Shown in pieces: positions 55,609 to 64,000 of a DNA stretch of 64,000 nt. Each line of letters starts with the position of its first letter. Position 1 is the stretch's first letter. The position numbers were made by a program, and so were the translations under genes. The notes under the pieces were generated by a model. That model ran no database searches. It was not told where the DNA came from and saw nothing but the letters and a program-made list of their open reading frames with translations. The DNA is from Sedimentisphaerales bacterium (GTDB lineage: Bacteria > Planctomycetota > Phycisphaerae > Sedimentisphaerales > SM23-30). The stretch spans positions 1-64,000 of the forward strand of contig JANQJS010000026.1 in the NCBI GenBank assembly GCA_028281535.1, given 5' to 3'.

Positions 55609-56259
55609 ATGTTCACAGGATTGATTGAACATATCAGTCAAATTGAATCGACCACCCCCATCGAGTGCGGGAAACGAATCACATTAGATCTAGGCCATTT
55701 AAAAGATGAAACTAAATTAGGTGACAGTGTCGCCATTAATGGTGTATGTTTGACGATCTGTGAATACCAAGATCACCTGGCCTGCTTTGATATTATGCAA
55801 GAAACATTGAATGTTTCATCTTTTGCAAATTGCCAGCAAGGCCAGCTGGTTAATCTGGAACTGGCCATGAAAGCTGATGGTCGTTTGGGAGGCCATTTTG
55901 TACAAGGCCACATTGATGGTCTTGGCGAAATCACCAAAATACATCAAACCCCTGATGAAATTCTCTTCTGGGTAAAATGCCCAGAATCGTTGATGAAACT
56001 AATGATCAATAAAGGCTCTGTTGCCATAGACGGGATTAGCCTGACTATTGTAAAAGCTGAAAAAGAAAATTTTTACGTTAGCCTCATTCCAACGACTTGG
56101 GAAAAAACCAATATCAAAGAAAGAAAAATAGGCGATTTAGTGAACATAGAAGCGGATTTAATCAGCAAATGGATCAATAAACGCCTAGATGACATCCTGG
56201 AAAACTCAACAGAAAGCTCTTTGACCATGGAAAAATTACGTGAGCAAGGTTTTGCTTAA
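55609..56259 (+). CDS. ribE: Riboflavin synthase, alpha subunit
   Basis: A 216-residue enzyme that forms riboflavin by dismutation of two molecules of 6,7-dimethyl-8-ribityllumazine. Two homologous beta-barrels are visible: MFTGLIEHISQI with VAINGVCLTI in the first, and GGHFVQGHIDGLGEI with VAIDGISLTIV in the second. Length and order match the family. It follows the DUF502 gene by 7 bases. No FMN riboswitch is recognised; other rib genes are not in the window. Confidence 0.93.
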   Translation: MFTGLIEHISQIESTTPIECGKRITLDLGHLKDETKLGDSVAINGVCLTICEYQDHLACFDIMQETLNVSSFANCQQGQLVNLELAMKADGRLGGHFVQGHIDGLGEITKIHQTPDEILFWVKCPESLMKLMINKGSVAIDGISLTIVKAEKENFYVSLIPTTWEKTNIKERKIGDLVNIEADLISKWINKRLDDILENSTESSLTMEKLREQGFA

Positions 56260-56273
56260 TTAGTATTTCGTGG

Positions 56274-56345
56274 TATAATATACAAAGTGGTGATGCAAAG
56301 GCGGCTAGTCTCTGAGGTTGAGGTTGGCCGTTTATTTTTTATCAG
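56274..56345 (+). promoter_or_regulatory. Candidate promoter and attenuator-like hairpin before pdxA
   Basis: TATAAT at 56274-56279 is followed by a 6-bp hairpin (CGGCTA with TGGCCG-type partner, one G-U pair) and TTTATTTTTT. This could be a weak terminator of the preceding genes or an attenuator; the next start codon is at 56354. Confidence 0.35.
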
Positions 56346-56353
56346 GAAAACTC

Positions 56354-57418
56354 ATGCCAAAGAAAGACAGCAATATTCCCGTGATTGGGATTACCATGGG
56401 CGATCCCGCCGGCATTGGACCGGAGGTGATTGTCAAGGCTCTCTCGCAGCCAGAACTGCGACAACGGGCCAGGTACATCATCTATGGTATGAATGAGCTG
56501 TTGACCTATGCCGCAGATATGGCGGAAATCGATGTCTTCTGGTGGCGAGATCAACACGAACGCATTAAGCGTGATTTTTTACGTGGTGTGGTCGTAGCCG
56601 ACTATGATGAGATCAATTGGCTGAGTGGTAATCACCAAAGAGTGGCAACAGATATCGGTGGCCAGGCATCCATGCAATTCGCTTGTGATGCGATTGAGGA
56701 TGCACGTAGCGGAAAAATCGACGCCGTTGTGACAGCCCCTATTAATAAACACTCCTGGCACTTGGCTGGATTTAAAAAGTATCCTGGACATACTGAATTA
56801 TTTACAGACAAATGTAAACAGAAACGCTCAGCAATGATGTTTGTAGGGGGTCCATTTAGAGTCGTCCTGGCAACCATTCACGAGCCTCTTTTTGAACTTC
56901 GACATCAATTTAAAATTGGAACCGTTTTTGAACCGATCGATTTAGTTAACGATGCACTGAAAAAATGGTTCGGCATAGAAAAGCCCAAAATCGCTGTAGC
57001 TGGCTTAAATCCACACGCAGGTGAATCAGGACAATTTGGAGATGAAGAGGAACGCATCATCAGTCCTGCTATATTGATGGCACAAGAAGCTGGCATTGAT
57101 GTGGTTGGCCCTTTTCCGCCTGATACGATTTTCCACCAAGCTCTCGATGGACGTTATGACGCCATCGTCGCCCAATATCATGACCAAGGTTTGATTCCAG
57201 TAAAACTACTTGCGTTTGATCGTGCGGTGAATGTCACAATTGGTTTACCTATTATTCGTACCAGTGTCGATCATGGCACAGCCTTTGATATTGCAGGTAA
57301 AAACAAGGCGAACCCTCAAAGTATGATCTCAGCAATTGAACTTGCCTGCGATATGGCAGACATCAAACGACAAGCCAACATGAGCAACACCCCAAAGAAA
57401 GTTACCCGAAAAAACTAA
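56354..57418 (+). CDS. pdxA: 4-hydroxythreonine-4-phosphate dehydrogenase
   Basis: A 354-residue enzyme of the DXP-dependent pyridoxal phosphate pathway; it oxidises 4-phosphohydroxy-L-threonine with NAD. Hallmarks are ITMGDPAGIGPEVIVKAL, TAPINKHSWHLAGFKKYPGHT with a metal-binding His, GLNPHAGESGQFG and AQYHDQGLIPVKLLAFD. The ATG at 56354 is chosen because CAGGAAAA lies before it; the frame is open 36 bases further upstream. It ends four bases before rsmA, an arrangement (pdxA next to rsmA/ksgA) found in many bacteria. Confidence 0.95.
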   Translation: MPKKDSNIPVIGITMGDPAGIGPEVIVKALSQPELRQRARYIIYGMNELLTYAADMAEIDVFWWRDQHERIKRDFLRGVVVADYDEINWLSGNHQRVATDIGGQASMQFACDAIEDARSGKIDAVVTAPINKHSWHLAGFKKYPGHTELFTDKCKQKRSAMMFVGGPFRVVLATIHEPLFELRHQFKIGTVFEPIDLVNDALKKWFGIEKPKIAVAGLNPHAGESGQFGDEEERIISPAILMAQEAGIDVVGPFPPDTIFHQALDGRYDAIVAQYHDQGLIPVKLLAFDRAVNVTIGLPIIRTSVDHGTAFDIAGKNKANPQSMISAIELACDMADIKRQANMSNTPKKVTRKN

Positions 57419-57422
57419 TTTC

Positions 57423-58319
57423 GTGCCACATACCAAATCACAACTTCAAGCATTGCTGCAAGCGGCACAAACCAAACCACAACATAAATGGGGACAGAAC
57501 TTCCTCATTGATTTAAATTTAATGCGCAGCCTGGTCGATGAAGCGAAACTCTCAAAAACAGACACCATTCTAGAAGTCGGCTGTGGAACCGGATCACTAA
57601 CCTCTCTATTAGCAGAAAATGCTGGAGGTGTAGTGGCGGTTGACATTGATAAAAACATGGCTCAAATAGCCTCCGGTGAACTAAGTCAATTTCAAAATAT
57701 TTCACTGATTCATGCGGATGCCCTTGCCACCAAACGAACCATTGAACCCGCCGTAGAATTGGCTGTCTTAAAAGCAAAGGAACATTTTAAGGGTGATTTC
57801 AAACTAGTAGCGAACCTACCCTATCAAGCAGCCAGCCCATTAATTTTAAACTTACTCATGGGACAAATGATCCCCAAAGGGATTTATGTTACCATCCAAG
57901 CAGAAGTCGCTGATCGCATGGTGGCAGGCCCCGGTAGTAAAGCCTTTGGGCTGCTAAGTATTCTCATGCAATCGACAGGAAAAATTCGACAATTTAAACA
58001 CATCCCACCTCAAGCTTTCTGGCCCGCACCACAGGTAAATTCTGCGATGATCACCTGGGAACATGATCCTGAAAAATGCCAAAACATCATTAGCATAGAA
58101 ATGCTCCGTAAAGTCATCGAATTACTGCTAGGCCATCGCCGAAAGAAAATCCGCACTTGCCTAGCTAACAGTACCGAAGATATTGATTTCACTCCACTGC
58201 TTGAAAAAGTTGAGATCAACCCTGACAGCCGAGGCGAAACGCTTGAGCCAATTCAATTCGTCAACCTCGCAAATTTACTTTGCCAAATTCCAACAAATAC
58301 CCAAAACAAAAAAACTTAA
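57423..58319 (+). CDS. rsmA: 16S rRNA (adenine(1518)-N6/adenine(1519)-N6) dimethyltransferase
   Basis: A 298-residue SAM-dependent enzyme (KsgA family) that dimethylates two adjacent adenines near the 3' end of 16S rRNA. Motifs: KWGQNFLIDLNL, the SAM loop LEVGCGTGSLT, VAVDIDKNM, the catalytic NLPYQAASPLI, and the C-terminal LLGHRRKKIRTCL. The start is GTG at 57423, four bases after pdxA, so the two are translationally linked. Confidence 0.95.
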   Translation: MPHTKSQLQALLQAAQTKPQHKWGQNFLIDLNLMRSLVDEAKLSKTDTILEVGCGTGSLTSLLAENAGGVVAVDIDKNMAQIASGELSQFQNISLIHADALATKRTIEPAVELAVLKAKEHFKGDFKLVANLPYQAASPLILNLLMGQMIPKGIYVTIQAEVADRMVAGPGSKAFGLLSILMQSTGKIRQFKHIPPQAFWPAPQVNSAMITWEHDPEKCQNIISIEMLRKVIELLLGHRRKKIRTCLANSTEDIDFTPLLEKVEINPDSRGETLEPIQFVNLANLLCQIPTNTQNKKT

Positions 58320-58448
58320 AGTATATCCCAATTTCTTATTGCGAAATTATAGATAATCTGCTATTATAAATTCAATTGGTTCGGGGAAAATCGAGATTTT
58401 TATCCCCCAAAAAAAGATTAAGTCATGTGATTCAAGAAAGGGTTCACT

Positions 58449-59552
58449 GTGACGAAAGTTATTAAATATTATTCTACCGTTATAATTCTATTATTAATAC
58501 AAATCACAACAGCTCAACCCACATATACTCTGATTGATATTGGAGATTTAGTAGGTGGAACAGACTATAGTTCTGCTTATGATATTAATAACCATGGACA
58601 AATCGTGGGAACAAGCAACACGACAACAGGATATCGTGGGTTCCTTTGGGATGCAGGAATCATGACAGACCTTGGAGATTTACCTGGTGGCGCGGATCGA
58701 AGCGGTGCGAGTGGTATCAATGATCATGGTCAAATTGTAGGTGGAAGCGAAAGCGCAGATGGAGGAAGGGCCTATATTTGGAACGCTGGTACAATGACCA
58801 ATATTGGCAAATTACCAGGAGGAGCTAATTGGAGTGGTGCACGCGGCATAAATAATAATGGTCGGGTAGTTGGAGCCAGTGGTTCAGCAGTAGGTACAAG
58901 TGCGTTCCTGTGGGACTCTGGGACAATGACGAATCTTACTGATCTAGCAGGAGGCTCAGATAAAAGTGAAGCGTATGACATTAATGAAAATGGTCAAATT
59001 GTTGGTTTGGGACATAATGCGACAGGTTCACGAGCTACAACCTGGCTATCCGGTATCATCTCAGACATGGGAGACGTTCCCGCAGGCGGCTCTGATTATG
59101 GCAGCTGGAGTATAAACAACCATGGCCAAGCTATTGGATCGTATGAAATTGATTTAGGTCATACAACAAGTACTCATGGTTTTATCTGGGATTCCATTAA
59201 CGGCATGATCGATTTAGGAGATCTGCCTGGCGGACTTGATGCTAGCTCAGCTTTAGACATTAACAACAATGGCCAAGTGGTTGGCACAAGCGATACATCA
59301 ACTGGCCGACATGGTTTCCTCTGGGATTCAGCGAATGGCATGGTTGATGTAAACAGTCTATTAGACTCAACCAGTATCGGATGGAATATCAATTATTTAA
59401 ATGCAATTAACGACCATGGTTGGATTGTTGGATCAGGATATAATCCAGCGGGAAATTATCATGGTTTTTTACTAAAACCCATACCAGAACCAGGAACCAT
59501 AACATTTTTAGGCCTGGGTATACTCAGCATAACTCGTAGAAGATGTCAATAG
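58449..59552 (+). CDS. HAF-repeat PEP-CTERM protein (second copy type)
   Basis: A 367-residue exported protein with a signal peptide (about 1-22). Six to seven units of about 45 residues carry DLGDLPGGxxxSxAxxINxxGQIVG and GFLWD elements, the HAF repeat. The repeat consensus differs from the protein at 47.8 kb (INNHGQIVG here, VSSDGSVVVG there), so the two are related but old. The C-terminus has the PEP-CTERM signal IPEPGTITFLGLGIL and RRRCQ. The start is GTG after AAAGGG. Confidence 0.87.
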   Translation: MTKVIKYYSTVIILLLIQITTAQPTYTLIDIGDLVGGTDYSSAYDINNHGQIVGTSNTTTGYRGFLWDAGIMTDLGDLPGGADRSGASGINDHGQIVGGSESADGGRAYIWNAGTMTNIGKLPGGANWSGARGINNNGRVVGASGSAVGTSAFLWDSGTMTNLTDLAGGSDKSEAYDINENGQIVGLGHNATGSRATTWLSGIISDMGDVPAGGSDYGSWSINNHGQAIGSYEIDLGHTTSTHGFIWDSINGMIDLGDLPGGLDASSALDINNNGQVVGTSDTSTGRHGFLWDSANGMVDVNSLLDSTSIGWNINYLNAINDHGWIVGSGYNPAGNYHGFLLKPIPEPGTITFLGLGILSITRRRCQ

Positions 59553-59911
59553 TATTAATTTTCAATATTTACTTATTTTGAAAGCATTGCATGTCATATG
59601 TTATTTCTCTATCGACTATTACCAATAGACTAACTTGATATCTTTCCAAACCTCTCTCAAGCAAAATACTGATGCATTAGTGGGGCATCCTGTCGATGAG
59701 AGCGGTCAGAAATTACCACATCACACATCTGGTTACCCGAGTGATACTTCTGATGAAATAGTAAAAAATCGCATGATAGAACTTTCGGCCACAAACTCCT
59801 CAATTATACTTTATATTCAAAAATAAAAAATAATTGGCTCACCATTCATAATGAAGTAGAATCATACTTTGGTTGATTTTCATACTCTTGAAATAACGGC
59901 ACACATTATTT
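59553..59911. other. Intergenic region without recognised genes
   Basis: About 360 bases. A 63-codon frame beginning at TTG (59635-59826) lacks a ribosome site and a protein-like pattern. No terminator or promoter was identified with confidence. Confidence 0.4.
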
Positions 59912-61525
59912 ATGTCCATAGACAAAACAGATAACAAATGGCAGCGATATATTATCTATGCGGCTTTCATTGCTTGCCTGGTTTTTATTATTTTTGTCCG
60001 GGTTCGATTATTAGACATCCCACTAGAACGCGATGAAGGTGAATACGCCTATTTTGGCCAACTGATGCTGGAAGGTATTGTACCTTTTGAACGTGCTTAC
60101 AATATGAAGTTTCCTGGTACGGGATTTATTTATGCCATCAACATGGCTTTATTTGGTCAGACAATAAGTGGAATTCACCTGGGATTTATGTGCTGGAATA
60201 TTTTGACGATTGTACTGATCTTTTACCTATGCCTTCGCTGGCTTAATCTTCACGTTGCCCTCATGACCGCATGCAGCTACGGTTTAATGTCTCTGAGTTC
60301 TAATGTGTTTGGGTTTGCCGCTCATGCAACACACTTTGTCACGGTATTCTTTATACTCAGTTTAATATGCACATTGCATGCCATTCAAAAACAATCTCTT
60401 CTATGGACATTTTTAGCAGGATGCCTAGGAGGGATGAGCCTATTAATGAAACAGCACGCCATTTTTCTGTTAATTTTTATCACACTGATCTTTTTCTATC
60501 AGGTCTTAAAACCAAGAAAAGGTCTTCGTAAAAATCAACTCAAACCCTTTGGCATTTTCATTTTAGGCAGCATCACCCCATTTACGAGTATGATCATACT
60601 CTTTAGCATTGCGGGTACGTTTAAAACATTCTGGTTTTGGACCATGGACTATGCGTCCAGTTATGCATCCTCTGTCAGCATGAAGAATATCTGGAGTAAT
60701 TTCAGCTTTTCGTTTAAGTATGTTTCATCAGATTTTCAACTCTTTTGGATTCTTGCCGGAATTGGCCTCATACTACTACCGCTTCATCGGGACCTTAGAG
60801 GAAAAAAAGGCCTAATCATTTTGTTCTCCATTTGCTCCTTTGCAACTATTTGTCCAGGATTTTATTTCAGGCCTCACTATTTTATTACACTATTACCTGC
60901 GGTCTGCCTGCTCGCTGCAATTGCCATTGACACCATCAATAGCTGGCTAAGACAATTCAACAAGCACTCATTACAATGGATTTCTTATATATTTTTTGTT
61001 GTCGTTTTTGCCATGCCAATCTATACCATGAATAACTACTTGTTTAAGATTGAACCGCACCAACTATCACGTCAGGTTTATAGCAATAATCCATTTATTG
61101 AATCAATTAATGTCGCTGAATATATTAAAGCTAATAGTACACCTGAGGACACCATGGCCATCATGGGATCAGAACCACAAATCTGCTTCTATGCGCAACG
61201 CAAAAAGGCCTCAGGATTCTTGTATGTTTATAATTTAATGGAACAACACCCATATGCTTTAGATATGCAAAAACAAATGATTCGTGAAATTGAAGAAGCT
61301 AAGCCTAAATACTTTATTACAGTCAAGCATCCAAACAGTTGGCTGATGGGAAAAAACTCCGAAAATCACATTCTAAAATGGATGCCGGTCTATGCCAATA
61401 AACATTATAATGTCATTGGAATTGTCGATATACTAAAAGAGGGTAGCATTTACAAATGGGATGAGTCGGTCAAAACTTATAAGCCTAAATCGACACTGCA
61501 AATCATTACACTTAAGCGTAAGTAA
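59912..61525 (+). CDS. GT-C membrane glycosyltransferase (GT39/ArnT-like)
   Basis: A 537-residue polytopic membrane protein with about 10 hydrophobic segments. The first external loop carries the acidic signature LERDEGEYAYFGQLMLEG, followed by YNMKFPGTGFIY, as in polyprenyl-phosphate-sugar-dependent transferases of the GT39/ArnT type. Such enzymes transfer a sugar from a lipid carrier to protein or glycan outside the membrane. The C-terminal 150 residues form a soluble domain. The donor and acceptor are unknown; the GT2 at 43.4 kb could make a lipid-linked donor, but that is speculation. Confidence 0.85.
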   Translation: MSIDKTDNKWQRYIIYAAFIACLVFIIFVRVRLLDIPLERDEGEYAYFGQLMLEGIVPFERAYNMKFPGTGFIYAINMALFGQTISGIHLGFMCWNILTIVLIFYLCLRWLNLHVALMTACSYGLMSLSSNVFGFAAHATHFVTVFFILSLICTLHAIQKQSLLWTFLAGCLGGMSLLMKQHAIFLLIFITLIFFYQVLKPRKGLRKNQLKPFGIFILGSITPFTSMIILFSIAGTFKTFWFWTMDYASSYASSVSMKNIWSNFSFSFKYVSSDFQLFWILAGIGLILLPLHRDLRGKKGLIILFSICSFATICPGFYFRPHYFITLLPAVCLLAAIAIDTINSWLRQFNKHSLQWISYIFFVVVFAMPIYTMNNYLFKIEPHQLSRQVYSNNPFIESINVAEYIKANSTPEDTMAIMGSEPQICFYAQRKKASGFLYVYNLMEQHPYALDMQKQMIREIEEAKPKYFITVKHPNSWLMGKNSENHILKWMPVYANKHYNVIGIVDILKEGSIYKWDESVKTYKPKSTLQIITLKRK

Positions 61526-61529
61526 AAAA

Positions 61530-61555
61530 AAGACCGAGTAATTTCACCCGGTCTT
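61530..61555. terminator. Intrinsic terminator between convergent genes
   Basis: AAGACCG and CGGTCTT pair around a loop; seven A on the left give a T-run for the minus-strand cyclophilin gene. It may also serve the plus-strand transferase gene. Confidence 0.75.
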
Positions 61556-61578
61556 AAATAGATCCATTTATTAAAAGA

Positions 61579-62070
61579 TTAAACCAATTTGGCGCTATTA
61601 ATCGTTATAGGTTCTTTGGGAACATCTTCCATTCCACCTATAAATGTCGTATCAACATCTACGATGGCATCAGCCACATCCATTCCTTCAGTCACGGATC
61701 CAAATACCGCATAGCCTGGCTCGGCGGCACTTTTGTAATTCAGGAAGGCATTATCTTTAACATTGATGAAAAACTGGCAGGTGGCACTATTTGGATCAGC
61801 GGTTCTTGCCATGGCAATGGTACCTCGAGCATTTGACAAGCCATTTGAGGCTTCATTTTCGATGGGTTTTTTGGCACTCTTTTGTTTCATGTCAGGTGTA
61901 AAACCGCCTCCCTGTATCATAAAATTAGGAATCACACGATGAAAAATAAGTCCATCAAAAAATCCTTCTTCCACATAGCTTAGAAAATTTTTAACGGTAA
62001 TTGGTGCATTTTCTTCATCCAATTCTATCGTGATATTTCCCTTAGACGTTTCCAAAATCACACTAGTCAT
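61579..62070 (-). CDS. Peptidyl-prolyl cis-trans isomerase, cyclophilin type
   Basis: A 163-residue cytoplasmic cyclophilin that speeds proline isomerisation in protein folding. The active-site pattern is intact: FHRVIPNFMIQGGGF (catalytic Arg), TIAMARTADPNSATCQFFINV and the C-terminal YAVFGSVTEGMDV. No signal peptide. GGAGAC precedes the ATG. It follows the phosphoesterase gene by 23 bases on the same strand. Confidence 0.94.
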   Translation of the reverse strand: MTSVILETSKGNITIELDEENAPITVKNFLSYVEEGFFDGLIFHRVIPNFMIQGGGFTPDMKQKSAKKPIENEASNGLSNARGTIAMARTADPNSATCQFFINVKDNAFLNYKSAAEPGYAVFGSVTEGMDVADAIVDVDTTFIGGMEDVPKEPITINSAKLV

Positions 62071-62093
62071 GGCAGTCTCCTTTATCAGATATC

Positions 62094-62588
62094 TTAATTT
62101 ATTTTTAGTATTTCATAAGACAAATCGCTGGTATCCAAAACGATAAAATGCGATTGTCCAGTAATCCAGTCGGTGACTTCGCCAGGATTTATAACCAATG
62201 TTTTATTCACCTGTCGCAAATCCTGTTGATGCGTATGGCCATAAATAACCACATCATACATCTGACTGGCGGCGATTTCTTCTATATTATGTTGGGTATG
62301 GGTCATGTAAAATGTTCGATCAGCAAATTCACCTTTAAAGCAGTAGTCCTCAATGCTGCCACCGTAATTTTCAATCATGCTGCGAAGACCTAATTTTTCG
62401 CCATCGTTATTGCCAAAAACCGCTTTGAATTTTTCACCAAATCGTTCGCCAAAGGCTTTGATGACAAAAGGAGAGATTAAATCACCGGCATGCAACACAA
62501 CATCCACTTTTGCTTCAGCCAAACGGTTAATAGCCTCTAATGTATGTATGCGATGGTCATGGGTATCAGATAAAATACCAATTAACAA
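62094..62588 (-). CDS. YfcE/MJ0936-type metallophosphoesterase
   Basis: A 164-residue binuclear metallophosphoesterase of the small bacterial/archaeal phosphodiesterase group. Metal ligands lie in ILSDTHDH at the N-terminus, LHAGDLIS, FGNNDGE, MTHTQHN and VIYGHTHQ. The TTG at 62588 is chosen as start because GGAG lies 8 nt before it and the first metal motif follows as in homologs; the frame is open to an unsupported TTG at 62627. The natural substrate is unknown. Confidence 0.88.
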   Translation of the reverse strand: MLIGILSDTHDHRIHTLEAINRLAEAKVDVVLHAGDLISPFVIKAFGERFGEKFKAVFGNNDGEKLGLRSMIENYGGSIEDYCFKGEFADRTFYMTHTQHNIEEIAASQMYDVVIYGHTHQQDLRQVNKTLVINPGEVTDWITGQSHFIVLDTSDLSYEILKIN

Positions 62589-62670
62589 GTGTGAATCTCC
62601 ATATGCGCTGTTGTCATCAAATAACAAACAACAAGTCTATAGGATACGATTCCGCTTGTCGACTAATTAA

Positions 62671-64000
62671 TTAGATATAGCACTGATCGTGATTTTCAGG
62701 GGATTCAAAGATTTCCCATTTGCGGCCATCTCTTGACAGCAACTGATCTGACTCTTTTGGGCCCCAGGTCCCTGCGCGATAGCTTGGCAGGATAATTCCT
62801 GGTTCTTCTGCCGAGTCCAGTACCGGCTTGAAAAAGTCCCAAGAGGCCATCACTTCATCGCTACGGGTAAATAAGGTGGAATCACCCAATGCGGCATCAA
62901 GCAATAAACGCTCGTAAGCTTCAGGGGGTTCTTTGCAGAAGGTATCAGAATAGCTGAAATCCATTTTTAACGGCTTGATTTTCATGGCTGGGCCAGGATA
63001 CTTCACCTGGAACTGCATCATGATGGATTCATCGGGCTGGATGCGAAGCACCAAAACGTTTGGATCCATCGGACCAAATGGCGCATTATTGAAAAGGATA
63101 TTTGGGATCTGTTTAAAGTGAATCGCAATTTCGGTCACGCGACTTGGAAGACGTTTACCGGCACGCATATAGAAAGGCACGCCAGCCCAACGCCAGTTGT
63201 CGATATAGGTTTTAAATGCGACAAAGGTTTCTGTCACAGAATCATTGGCAACACCAGGTTCATGTAAATAACCGGGCACTTTATCCTCGCCATAGACACC
63301 AGCAGCATATTGGGCACGTACAACATCGGTTTGAACCGATTCTTCGGTAAAGGGCTGTAGAGCTTTGACCACTTTGACTTTTTCATCACGGACAGCATCA
63401 GCATGCAGTGACATTGGCACTTCCATACCCACCAGCGACAAGAGCTGCATTTGGTGGTTCTGGACGATATCACGCAATGCACCTGATTTTTCATAATAAT
63501 CGGCACGCCCTTCGACACCGAGCGTTTCAGCTACCGTGATCTGAACGTTATCAACGTATTTGTTATTCCAAATCGGCTCAAAGATACTATTGGCAAAACG
63601 CAGTACCAAAATGTTCTGTACCGTTTCTTTGCCAAGGTAATGGTCGATACGATAGATCTGGCTTTCATCAAATGACTTGACAACATCGCTTTGTAAATCA
63701 AGTGCAGAGTCTAGATCACGGCCAAATGGTTTTTCGATGATAATACGTGACCAAGGTTTCTGGTGCTTGCCTTTATGTGACAAACCAGCTTCACCCAAGT
63801 GAGCAGAAATCGGTGAAAAATAACGGGGCTGCGTTGACAGATAGAAAAGATAATTTTCTGGCATCTGTTTTTCAGCCGACAAAGATTCCAAACGACCACG
63901 CAGTGCATCATATCCATCTTGATCATCCAAATTCGCTTGATGATAATAGAGGTTTTGGGCAAATTTAGACCAGGTCGATTCATCCAGCTTGCGATTGAGC
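62671..64000 (-). CDS. zwf: Glucose-6-phosphate dehydrogenase (N-terminus cut by window edge)
   Basis: About 443 residues of an enzyme normally near 490-510 residues are visible; the N-terminal NAD(P)-binding loop lies beyond 64000. The active-site signature RIDHYLGKETVQNIL is intact with its His and Lys, followed by FEPIWNNKYVDNVQIT; VPFYMRAGKRL and the C-terminal WDFFKPVLD also match. It feeds the oxidative pentose phosphate pathway with NADPH production. A TTG at 63930 is not the real start, because family-like sequence (WSKFAQNLYY) continues upstream in frame. It precedes the phosphoesterase gene by about 80 bases. Confidence 0.93.
   Translation of the reverse strand, partial: LNRKLDESTWSKFAQNLYYHQANLDDQDGYDALRGRLESLSAEKQMPENYLFYLSTQPRYFSPISAHLGEAGLSHKGKHQKPWSRIIIEKPFGRDLDSALDLQSDVVKSFDESQIYRIDHYLGKETVQNILVLRFANSIFEPIWNNKYVDNVQITVAETLGVEGRADYYEKSGALRDIVQNHQMQLLSLVGMEVPMSLHADAVRDEKVKVVKALQPFTEESVQTDVVRAQYAAGVYGEDKVPGYLHEPGVANDSVTETFVAFKTYIDNWRWAGVPFYMRAGKRLPSRVTEIAIHFKQIPNILFNNAPFGPMDPNVLVLRIQPDESIMMQFQVKYPGPAMKIKPLKMDFSYSDTFCKEPPEAYERLLLDAALGDSTLFTRSDEVMASWDFFKPVLDSAEEPGIILPSYRAGTWGPKESDQLLSRDGRKWEIFESPENHDQCYI

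Noticed and set aside
59635-59826. 63-codon open frame starting with TTG
   Set aside because: No ribosome site, no hydrophobic or domain pattern; not supported as a gene.
63930-64000. TTG at 63930 as the start of zwf
   Set aside because: Family-like sequence continues in frame to the window edge and the essential N-terminal nucleotide-binding region would be missing.

Overview
The window looks like chromosomal DNA of a low-GC member of the Planctomycetota, most likely class Phycisphaerae. This is an inference from gene content. It carries several secreted proteins that end in paired dockerin repeats with the motif NVFDLS, PEP-CTERM proteins that end in PEP plus RRR-type tails, HAF-repeat proteins, a type IV pilus/type II secretion cluster of planctomycete flavour, and a GH13-plus-debranching fusion enzyme. 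No rRNA, tRNA, CRISPR array, integrase or transposase was recognised. The window is cut at both ends, inside a rhodanese gene on the left and inside zwf on the right.

Layout. 1-3.3 kb (minus strand): rhodanese, a YjbQ-family protein, a receiver-GGDEF-HD-GYP-like regulator that appears to start at a non-canonical ATC, and a small coiled-coil protein. 3.5-6.2 kb (plus): a VTC-domain protein, a DUF4956 membrane protein and an HlyD-type adaptor, which form a compact module. 6.4-21.8 kb (plus): the pilus/secretion locus, in two transcription units split by a terminator at 11.34 kb. The first holds a degenerate kinase-like protein, PilB/GspE, PilT and PilC/GspF. The second holds four pseudopilin-type proteins, PilM, PilN, PilO, a ParA-type ATPase, a large acidic PilP/GspB-like protein and the secretin. 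A REPIN-like nested inverted repeat separates it from prfB (minus), which keeps its programmed +1 frameshift at codon 26.

23.3-30.8 kb (plus): a HEAT-like secreted protein, an orphan peptide-binding protein, a candidate structured leader, a second pseudopilin, a 910-residue beta-helix/dockerin protein and a lipoprotein. 30.8-34.9 kb (minus): an array of four dockerin proteins and one PEP-CTERM protein. Together with the 738-residue Cys-rich protein at 40.7-42.9 kb they share a dockerin pair whose repeats end in a PPFYN-like tag. A decayed PEP-CTERM pseudogene lies at 40.15-40.5 kb. Between these, 35.7-40.1 kb (plus) encodes a 1483-residue fusion of an alpha-amylase-type and an amylo-1,6-glucosidase-type enzyme.

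43.4-64 kb is a mixture of housekeeping genes and further surface proteins. The housekeeping genes are a GT2 glycosyltransferase with a BshC-like partner, phosphoglycolate phosphatase, cobalamin adenosyltransferase, citrate synthase, a DUF502 protein, riboflavin synthase, pdxA, rsmA, a GT39-like membrane transferase, cyclophilin, a YfcE-type phosphoesterase and zwf. The surface proteins are three PEP-CTERM-type proteins (two with HAF repeats) and an esterase-like protein that has lost its usual nucleophile.

How the parts may work together (inference): the pilus/secretion machine and its pseudopilins move or display proteins at the surface, and the PEP-CTERM and dockerin proteins are candidate cargo or surface components. 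The MshEN-type N-domain of the PilB-like ATPase and the nearby GGDEF protein suggest control by c-di-GMP. The most unusual element is the paralogous dockerin array with its lineage-specific PPFYN tag and no visible scaffoldin.
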